From Chlamydiae bacterium RIFCSPLOWO2_12_FULL_49_12 (GTDB lineage: Bacteria; Chlamydiota; Chlamydiia; Chlamydiales; Rhabdochlamydiaceae): a DNA stretch of 64,000 bases. Of the stretch, positions 58,269-64,000 are shown piece after piece; the stretch's first letter is position 1, and every line of letters begins with the position of its first letter. Under the pieces are notes generated by a model. It searched no databases. It was not told the origin of the DNA and saw nothing but the letters and a program-made list of their open reading frames with translations. Where the stretch lies: contig MGME01000011.1 of assembly GCA_001796315.1 (NCBI GenBank), positions 1 to 64,000 on the forward strand, in the 5' to 3' direction. The position numbers were made by a program, and so were the translations under genes.

Positions 58269-60821
58269 ATGGTTCAAAAATACGACCACGCAAGGATTGA
58301 AAAAAAGTGGCAGGCCATTTGGGAAGAGCGCCGCATTTTTGAGACGGAAGTGGATCTCAAAAAGCCCAAGTTCTACATTCTCGATATGTTTCCTTATCCA
58401 TCCGGCGCGGGGCTTCATGTCGGGCATGTCACGGGCTACACGGCAACGGATATTCTTGCCCGCTACAAAAGGCAAAAAGGGTTCAATGTCCTCCATCCCA
58501 TGGGGTGGGACAGTTTTGGTCTGCCTGCAGAGCAGTACGCCATGCGGACGGGAACCCATCCCGCCGGCACGACGGAAAAAAATATTGCGACCTACAGGCG
58601 GCAGCTGAAATCGTTGGGATTTAGCTATGATTGGGGGCGCGAAGTCGCCACTTCCGATCCTAAATACTACAAGTGGACCCAGTGGATCTTCACCAAGCTC
58701 TTTGAGAGAGGGCTTGCCTATGAAGCAGAGATGCTGGTCAATTACTGCCCCGAGCTTAAGACGGTTCTTGCCAATGAAGAGGTGGAAGAGGGGCGCTCGA
58801 AGGAAGGCGGCTATCTTGTTGAAAGGCGCCCGCTTAGACAATGGATTTTAAAAATCACGGCCTATGCCGAACGCTTGCTTGAGGACTTAGAAGAGTTGGA
58901 TTGGCCCGACTCTCTTAAAAAGCTGCAGAGAAACTGGATTGGAAAAAGCGAGGGGGCCCAGATTGATTTCTCTTTGGAAAAGAGGCTTGAGGTCATCACC
59001 GTCTTTACGACACGCCCCGATACGCTTTTTGGCGCGACCTTTTTGGTGCTTTCTCCTGAGCATCCTCTTGTCGGTTCCATCACTACAGAAGATCAACAAG
59101 AGAGTGTTCTTGCTTACCAAAGCGAGGTGGCAAGAAAAAGCGACAGAGAGAGGAGCGATGTCGCCAAGGAAAAAACGGGGGTATTTACCGGCGGATATGC
59201 CTTGCATCCTGTGACGGGAAAGAGGCTTCCCGTCTGGATTGCCGATTTTGTTCTCATGGGTTATGGATCGGGAGCGATCATGGCTGTCCCTTCAGGAGAT
59301 GAGCGAGACTTTGAATGCGCGCAAAAGTTCTCTCTTCCCATCATTCCCGTCGTCCTTCCCGATTTGGAACAGCTTTCCAAAGAAGAGATGCCTAAGAGTG
59401 CGCAGCAAGAGATTTTAGACGGCACAAGGAATTGGACGGGAGAAGGGAAGTTGATCCACAGCCAGTTTCTCGACGGCTTGGATACGGCTTCGGCAAAAGA
59501 GAAAATGATTGCCTGGCTTGAGCAAGAAGGAAGAGGGAAGAGGCGCGTGAGCTACAAACTGCGCGATTGGCTCTTTTCCCGCCAGCGCTATTGGGGCGAG
59601 CCTATCCCCATCCTCCATTTTGAAGACGGCAGCTGTCGTGCGCTCGATCTTTCCGAGCTTCCCCTTACTCCTCCCGAACTCAGCGATTACAAGCCTACCC
59701 AAGACGGGATGAGTCCGCTTGCTAAAGTAAGAGAGTGGGTGGAAATCATCGACCCCAAGACGGGAAAAAGAGCTCTTAGGGAAACCCATACCATGCCCCA
59801 GTGGGCGGGGTCATGCTGGTACTATCTGCGCTTTTGCGATCCCCATAATGACGAGGCCGCATGGGATGGTGCAAAAGAGAGGTACTGGATGCCCGTCGAT
59901 CTCTATGTCGGGGGAGTGGAACACGCCGTTTTGCACCTGCTCTATGCGCGGTTTTGGCACAAGGTTCTCTACGACTCCGATCTGGTCTCGACAAAGGAGC
60001 CCTTCCAGACGCTTCGCAACCAGGGACTGGTCACTGCGCATGCATACAAACGTGAAGGGGGCGGATACGTTGCGCCCGACGAGGTTGCAATAAGAGACAA
60101 AAAGGCCTATGACAAAAAAACTCAGGAGAAGCTCGTTACTCTGGTCGAAAAGATGTCAAAATCCAAGCTCAATGGCGTGGCGCCCGATGAGATGGTTGCT
60201 GAGCATGGAGCCGATGCCTTGCGTCTCTATGAGATGTTCATGGGACCCTTTGAACAGGAGAAGTTGTGGAATACCGACGCCATGCACGGCTGCCATCGCT
60301 TTTTGTCGCGCGTCTATGATCTTGTCTTTTCCGAGAAGCTCGTCGATCAAGAGGATGAGGTAGCGTCAAAGCTCGCCCATCGCCTCGTGCATAGCGTCGA
60401 GCGCGATGTGGAGACGCTCTCCTTTAATACGGCCATTGCAAAAATGATGGAGTTCATCAACGCTTTCCAGCCTTTGGAAAAGTATCCCAGGTCGGCTCTT
60501 TGTTTTCTCATCCAGGCGCTCTATCCCTTTGCCCCCCATCTTGCCGAAGAGGCTTGGGAGCATCTGGGAGGAAGCGAGAGTCTGACCTATCATCCCTTTC
60601 CATCAATAAATCCTGTTTACTTAGAGGATCTCACGGTCCTTTATATCGTTCAAATCAATGGCAAGATGAGGGGAAAGTGGGAGCTTCCAAAAGACAAGAA
60701 CGAAGAAGAGCTTCTCTGCTTCATCAAAAAGCAGCCTCAAATTGCAAAATATTTGAAGAAAGAGATAAAAAAAGTCATCTATGTTCCTAACAAATTGATC
60801 AATCTTGTTGTCGATGGTTAG
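58269..60821 (+). CDS. leuS: leucyl-tRNA synthetase
   Basis: An 850-residue class Ia synthetase that charges tRNA-Leu. MFPYPSGAGLHVGHVTGYTATD contains the HIGH motif (HVGH), and MSKSKLNGVAPDEM contains KMSKS (KMSKS exact). The editing domain core with TTRPDTLFGATFLVL and the zinc-free insertion of the bacterial enzyme are present. I start at the ATG at 58269 (MVQKYDHARIEKKWQ), the family start; the frame opens earlier at a TTG. Its stop overlaps the waaA start by 8 bases; leuS next to waaA is a chlamydial order. Confidence 0.96.
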   Translation: MVQKYDHARIEKKWQAIWEERRIFETEVDLKKPKFYILDMFPYPSGAGLHVGHVTGYTATDILARYKRQKGFNVLHPMGWDSFGLPAEQYAMRTGTHPAGTTEKNIATYRRQLKSLGFSYDWGREVATSDPKYYKWTQWIFTKLFERGLAYEAEMLVNYCPELKTVLANEEVEEGRSKEGGYLVERRPLRQWILKITAYAERLLEDLEELDWPDSLKKLQRNWIGKSEGAQIDFSLEKRLEVITVFTTRPDTLFGATFLVLSPEHPLVGSITTEDQQESVLAYQSEVARKSDRERSDVAKEKTGVFTGGYALHPVTGKRLPVWIADFVLMGYGSGAIMAVPSGDERDFECAQKFSLPIIPVVLPDLEQLSKEEMPKSAQQEILDGTRNWTGEGKLIHSQFLDGLDTASAKEKMIAWLEQEGRGKRRVSYKLRDWLFSRQRYWGEPIPILHFEDGSCRALDLSELPLTPPELSDYKPTQDGMSPLAKVREWVEIIDPKTGKRALRETHTMPQWAGSCWYYLRFCDPHNDEAAWDGAKERYWMPVDLYVGGVEHAVLHLLYARFWHKVLYDSDLVSTKEPFQTLRNQGLVTAHAYKREGGGYVAPDEVAIRDKKAYDKKTQEKLVTLVEKMSKSKLNGVAPDEMVAEHGADALRLYEMFMGPFEQEKLWNTDAMHGCHRFLSRVYDLVFSEKLVDQEDEVASKLAHRLVHSVERDVETLSFNTAIAKMMEFINAFQPLEKYPRSALCFLIQALYPFAPHLAEEAWEHLGGSESLTYHPFPSINPVYLEDLTVLYIVQINGKMRGKWELPKDKNEEELLCFIKKQPQIAKYLKKEIKKVIYVPNKLINLVVDG

Positions 60822-62091
60822 TTGCTTATATAATCTATTCTTATTCATTTTTGGTCTTTTTTCTTTACCCAAACTGCTCTGGAAGAAAAAAAACTCATGG
60901 AAGATGCTTAAGGCCAAGCTGGGCCTGGAGCTTCCCCTTCTTTCCAAAGAGAGGCCCGCTTTAAAGCCCGTTTTTTGGATTCATGCCGTCTCTTTAGGAG
61001 AGACCAGAGCGGCAATCCCTCTCGTTCGTCTGATCAAGCAGAAATTTCCCAAGAGTTGCCTTGTCGTCTCTTCGACAACTGAGACGGGATTCGATGAGGC
61101 AAAAAAGAGTCTTGCAGAGGCCGACTCCCGTTTCTTTCTGCCCTTAGATTTTTCCTCTGTGATGCGCAAACTCGTCTCGATGGTTAAACCCGACGTTCTC
61201 ATTTTGATGGAAGGAGAGTTTTGGTACCATTTGCTTCAAGAGGCAAAAACACAGGGCGCCGCCATCCTGCTTGCCAATGGCAAGCTCTCGGAGATTTCAA
61301 GGGAACGGTTCGCTCTTTTTTCCTTTTTTACAAAGCGCCTCTTTTCTCTTATCGATCACTTCTGCCTGCAGAGCTCCTGCCATGAGGAGCGCTTTTTGGA
61401 ATTGGGTATCTCAAAAGAGAAGATGACCGTGACGGGAAATCTTAAGTTTGACACTCCCGTTCAAAGACTCACTGCTTCGGAAAAAGAGTACTGGAAAATG
61501 GAATTGGGGATTGGCCCTGACGATCGCCTGCTGACCATCGGCTCAACACATGCCAGTGAAGAGAAGAGACTCTTAACGGCTCTACTTCCTCTTTTCCAGG
61601 AGATTCCCCACTTGAAAGTCCTTCTCGTTCCCCGCCATCCCGAGCGCTTCTTGGAGGTAAAGGCTCTCTTAGAAAGGAGCGAAATGCCCTTTCTCGTCTA
61701 TTCCAAACGTGAGGAAAAGAACTTTCGAGAAAGAGTGGTCTTAATGGATGAGATGGGACTTTTGAGAACGTGTTATCAGCTCTCTGAGCTGGCCCTAGTC
61801 GGAGGGAGTTTTATCCGAGGAATCGGCGGGCACAACGTCTTTGAGCCGATTCAATGCGGAATTCCTGTCCTCTTCGGACCGCATATGGAGGCGCAAAGAG
61901 ACTTTACTCACCTCCTGTTGCAGGCCCAAGCGGCAAGACAGCTCTCATTAGAAGAACTTCCCCGAGCTCTTTTGGAGCTCTTTCAAAATGGACAGCTGCG
62001 CGCCCGCATGACAGCCTCCGGTGATAAGCTTATCAAGTGTTCAAAGGGAGCTCTGCAAAGAACCTGGGAACAAGTTCTAGAGAGGGTTTAA
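60814..62091 (+). CDS. waaA: 3-deoxy-D-manno-octulosonic acid transferase (Kdo transferase)
   Basis: A 425-residue membrane-anchored glycosyltransferase that adds Kdo to lipid A; chlamydial WaaA is multifunctional and adds three or more Kdo residues. An N-terminal membrane helix (about 4-22) is followed by WIHAVSLGETRAAIPL, carrying the conserved active-site glutamate, and a second half with LALVGGSFIRGIGGHNVFEP, the nucleotide-sugar binding region. I use the ATG at 60814, overlapping the leuS stop by 8 bases. How many Kdo residues it adds cannot be predicted. Confidence 0.93.
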   Translation: MVSCLYNLFLFIFGLFSLPKLLWKKKNSWKMLKAKLGLELPLLSKERPALKPVFWIHAVSLGETRAAIPLVRLIKQKFPKSCLVVSSTTETGFDEAKKSLAEADSRFFLPLDFSSVMRKLVSMVKPDVLILMEGEFWYHLLQEAKTQGAAILLANGKLSEISRERFALFSFFTKRLFSLIDHFCLQSSCHEERFLELGISKEKMTVTGNLKFDTPVQRLTASEKEYWKMELGIGPDDRLLTIGSTHASEEKRLLTALLPLFQEIPHLKVLLVPRHPERFLEVKALLERSEMPFLVYSKREEKNFRERVVLMDEMGLLRTCYQLSELALVGGSFIRGIGGHNVFEPIQCGIPVLFGPHMEAQRDFTHLLLQAQAARQLSLEELPRALLELFQNGQLRARMTASGDKLIKCSKGALQRTWEQVLERV

Positions 62092-62134
62092 TAGATGATG
62101 CAAGATGTTGCTTCTCCCATCCTGTACATTCCGA

Positions 62135-62647
62135 TTAAGGGAGCACAATGGCATCTGTGATCGATGCATTAAATAGATAACGGCTTTTAGTCGTCGGATT
62201 GTTTTTCAGGCCGAGCTCGTGATCGAGTTTCCAGCAAGATGGAGCGACATAGACTCCATGATAGAGAGTGACCACTTCATGCGCTGTATGGGAAAGGGAA
62301 GAGGTTCGACTCCTGGTCATGCGCTGATCGGAAGGGAGGCAAAGGGCGCAGTCGACTGCCACAATGTGATCTTTCCATTCGGTTGGGAGAAGATGCGTTA
62401 CGCATCCGGGAAGAGAAAGATCCCTGGATCGATCACATAATTGAAAAAAGTAATATCCTTCACGGGTTAAGTTGTCGATCCGATAGATGCCTTGAGACTG
62501 CGTGGGAGAAATCGAGATCCTATCGCGTCTCTTCCATGCTTCAGAAGAGATCGGCTCTTTCGCAGAGAGGATGTGTCCATTGACAAGAATTTCCCCATCG
62601 AGACAAGAGACATCTTGAAGTGTTGTCTGTAGAATTTGTATGGCCAT
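62135..62647 (-). CDS. hypothetical protein
   Basis: A 170-residue soluble protein of unknown family, with no signal peptide or membrane segment. It contains a Cys-rich spread (CLDGEIL, CDRSRDLSLPGC, CALCLPSD) and a run of charged and aromatic residues near the end. The ATG at 62647 (MAIQILQ) is fixed by a strong AGGAGGAG ribosome-binding site 6 bases upstream; a longer frame to 62698 lacks one. A family I half-copy lies upstream, so its promoter region may be the repeat. Convergent with waaA, 43 bases apart. Confidence 0.65.
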   Translation of the reverse strand: MAIQILQTTLQDVSCLDGEILVNGHILSAKEPISSEAWKRRDRISISPTQSQGIYRIDNLTREGYYFFQLCDRSRDLSLPGCVTHLLPTEWKDHIVAVDCALCLPSDQRMTRSRTSSLSHTAHEVVTLYHGVYVAPSCWKLDHELGLKNNPTTKSRYLFNASITDAIVLP

Positions 62648-62710
62648 GACACTCTCCTCCTGAAAAAAATGAGGACTTATCATAGTCGCAGCCGCCATTT
62701 TTACTCACTA

Positions 62711-62749
62711 TAATCCAAACAAATTCAAAAATCGGTTTTAGGCTTGAGC
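62711..62749. repeat. family I half-copy
   Basis: ATCCAAACAAATTCAAAAAT and GGTTTTAGGCTTGAGC match the left arm of the copy at 43611 over 39 bases and then stop; no inverse arm follows. It lies just upstream of the 170-residue gene and about 45 bases before tRNA-fMet. Confidence 0.7.
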
Positions 62750-62794
62750 CTAAAAGAGGATAGGAGTATAGTTGCAACTTCTTTGAAGAGCTAT

Positions 62795-62867
62795 CGCGGG
62801 GTAGAGCAGTGGTTAGCTCGTTGGGCTCATAACCCAAAGGTCGTAGGTTCGACTCCTACCCCCGCTA
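62795..62867 (+). tRNA. initiator tRNA-fMet (CAU anticodon)
   Basis: A 73-base tRNA. The anticodon stem-loop TTGGG-CTCATAA-CCCAA has the three G-C pairs diagnostic of initiator tRNAs, and C1 is not paired with base 72, also an initiator feature. T-arm GTAGGTTCGACTCCTAC. CCA is not encoded. Eight bases before the next tRNA, so probably co-transcribed. Confidence 0.93.
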
Positions 62868-62875
62868 TTCTTTTT

Positions 62876-62949
<74 letters not shown>

Positions 62950-63019
62950 CATCTCCTGTTTTCACAGACTGCTATTCAATAAGATAAATGAAGCTATAAA
63001 AATGAGTTTAGAAACAGTA

Positions 63020-64000
63020 TTAAAAATGAGCAACAATATCATTCCAGGTCTCTCCTTGATCGAGGCGAATCATCACAGTAATGGATGACTGAAGAATTTG
63101 TGTTCTGAGATCCGGGTCTAACGCTAGAATTTGGTTAAATGTCACATTTCTACTCATTAATATGTTTACAGCAGCGGATGACTGAAGAATTTGTGTTCGG
63201 AGATCCGGGTCTAACGCTAGAATTTGGTTAAATGTCACACCTCTATTCATTAATATTCGTACAGCAGTGGATGACTGAAGAATTTGTATTCTGAGATCCG
63301 GGTCTAACGCTAGAATTTGGTCAAATGTCACACCTCCATACATTAATGTGCTTACATCATTAGGTGACTGAAGAATTTGTGTTCTGAGATCCGGGTCTAA
63401 CGCTAGAATTTGGTCAAATGTTACACCTCCACTCATTAATATATTTACATCAGCGTATGACTGAAGAATTTGTGTTCTGAGATCCGGGTCTAACGCTAGA
63501 ATTTGGTTAAATGTCACACCTCTATTCATTAATCTGCGTACAGCAGTGGATGACTGAAGAATTTGTGTTCTGAGATCCGGGTCTAACTCTAGAATTTGGT
63601 CAAATGTCACACCTCCATACATTAATATGCATACAGCAGTGGATGACTGAAGAATTTGTGTTCTGAGATCCGGGTCTAACTCTAGAATTTGGTCAAATGT
63701 CACACCTCCACTCATGAATATATTTACATCAGCGTATGACTGAAGAATTTGTGTTCTGAGATCCTGGTCTAACGCTAGAATTTGGTTAAATGTCACACCT
63801 CTATTCATTAATATGCGTACAGCAGTGGATGACTGAAAAATTTGTGTTCTGAGATCCGGGTCTAACGCTAGAATTTGGTTAAGTGTCACACCTCCAATCA
63901 TTAATATGCGTACAGCAATGCCTAGGTCAAGAAGAGCAGGTGATATTCCTTCTCGCTGGAATTGCTGTTGCAGTTCAGCGAGATATGCTGCTTCTGTTAA
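63020..64000 (-). CDS. tandem 31-residue repeat protein (5' end outside the window)
   Basis: The frame is open to the right edge of the window, so only the C-terminal ~326 residues are seen. Nine consecutive 31-residue repeats (93 bp each) with consensus GVTFNQILALDPDLRTQILQ plus a variable SSTAVRILMNR-type part are followed by a short closing GETWNDIVAHF. DPDLRTQILQS is almost invariant; the ten residues after it vary among three types. Two amphipathic helices per repeat predict an alpha-solenoid. The first visible residues (LTEAAYLAELQQQFQREG) are non-repeat. It resembles solenoid effectors in general form, but I match it to no named family. Confidence 0.75.
   Translation of the reverse strand, partial: LTEAAYLAELQQQFQREGISPALLDLGIAVRILMIGGVTLNQILALDPDLRTQIFQSSTAVRILMNRGVTFNQILALDQDLRTQILQSYADVNIFMSGGVTFDQILELDPDLRTQILQSSTAVCILMYGGVTFDQILELDPDLRTQILQSSTAVRRLMNRGVTFNQILALDPDLRTQILQSYADVNILMSGGVTFDQILALDPDLRTQILQSPNDVSTLMYGGVTFDQILALDPDLRIQILQSSTAVRILMNRGVTFNQILALDPDLRTQILQSSAAVNILMSRNVTFNQILALDPDLRTQILQSSITVMIRLDQGETWNDIVAHF

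Noticed and set aside
63020-63900. A CRISPR-like repeat array
   Set aside because: The 93-bp units are continuous coding repeats with no short constant repeats and unique spacers; the translation is a regular protein.
63020-64000. TAL-effector-type DNA-reading repeats
   Set aside because: The helix-loop outline is similar, but the loop (DPDL) is constant across repeats and does not vary like repeat-variable residues, and the length is 31 instead of 33-35.

Overview
The window looks like chromosomal DNA of an environmental (Parachlamydiales-type) chlamydia. This rests on chlamydia-like neighbourhoods (recF-dnaN-smpB; leuS-waaA), a TyrP-type aromatic amino acid permease, a Mip-like FKBP, a small SET-domain protein, glutamate/dicarboxylate symporters, and several proteins with the two-lobed hydrophobic segments or translocator-like layout typical of chlamydial type III secreted proteins. 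UmuDC, TreY, an L,D-transpeptidase, LicD, alpha-carbonic anhydrase and an AbiE system go beyond the reduced Chlamydiaceae gene set. The genus cannot be fixed; the fairly balanced base composition (judged by eye) fits a Waddlia- or Estrella-like lineage better than the AT-rich ones, but this is only a guess.

Layout. 0-3.3 kb: mlaE-mlaF-mlaD-yqgE operon (outer-membrane lipid transport). 3.4-5.6 kb: three-gene operon of unrecognised proteins, one built like a type III translocator. 5.7-10.6 kb: tamA-tamB. 10.8-13.5 kb: a protein with a convincing C-terminal SH2-like domain, a polytopic membrane protein, and a YkuD-type L,D-transpeptidase. 13.6-22.2 kb: tsaC/Sua5, tyrP, an SMR exporter, SET protein, FKBP, pseudouridine synthase and two tandem symporter paralogues. 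22.4-28.8 kb: a 1278-residue AsmA/TamB-like protein, a Nudix hydrolase and a membrane-anchored AAA+ ATPase. 28.8-39.8 kb: glmS, a methyltransferase, an amino acid antiporter, a 2-hydroxyacid dehydrogenase, the licD-hpt-umuD-umuC run, and treY.

39.9-49.7 kb is an accessory region. It holds an AT-rich alpha-carbonic anhydrase, an ATPase gene broken by palindromic elements, an MFS transporter, a methyltransferase, a frameshifted small membrane protein, dapF, and an AbiE toxin-antitoxin pair beside a decapitated serine recombinase that runs into tRNA-Leu. 49.8-62.1 kb returns to core genes: exbB-exbD, trmB, tRNA-Pro, pgi, recF-dnaN-smpB, leuS-waaA. 62.1-64 kb carries a small hypothetical gene, two CAT-anticodon tRNAs and the 3' part of a gene made of 93-bp repeats.

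Two families of long palindromic (MITE-like) elements are scattered through the window. Family I has full copies at 16.3, 43.6 and, with related tips, 56.1 kb. Family II lies at 39.9, 41.0, 41.3 and 51.2 kb. Half-copies occur at 51.1 and 62.7 kb. No transposase that could move them is present.

The items most worth following up are the SH2-like protein, the translocator-like operon, the 31-residue repeat protein with its three-repeat higher-order pattern, and the palindromic element families.
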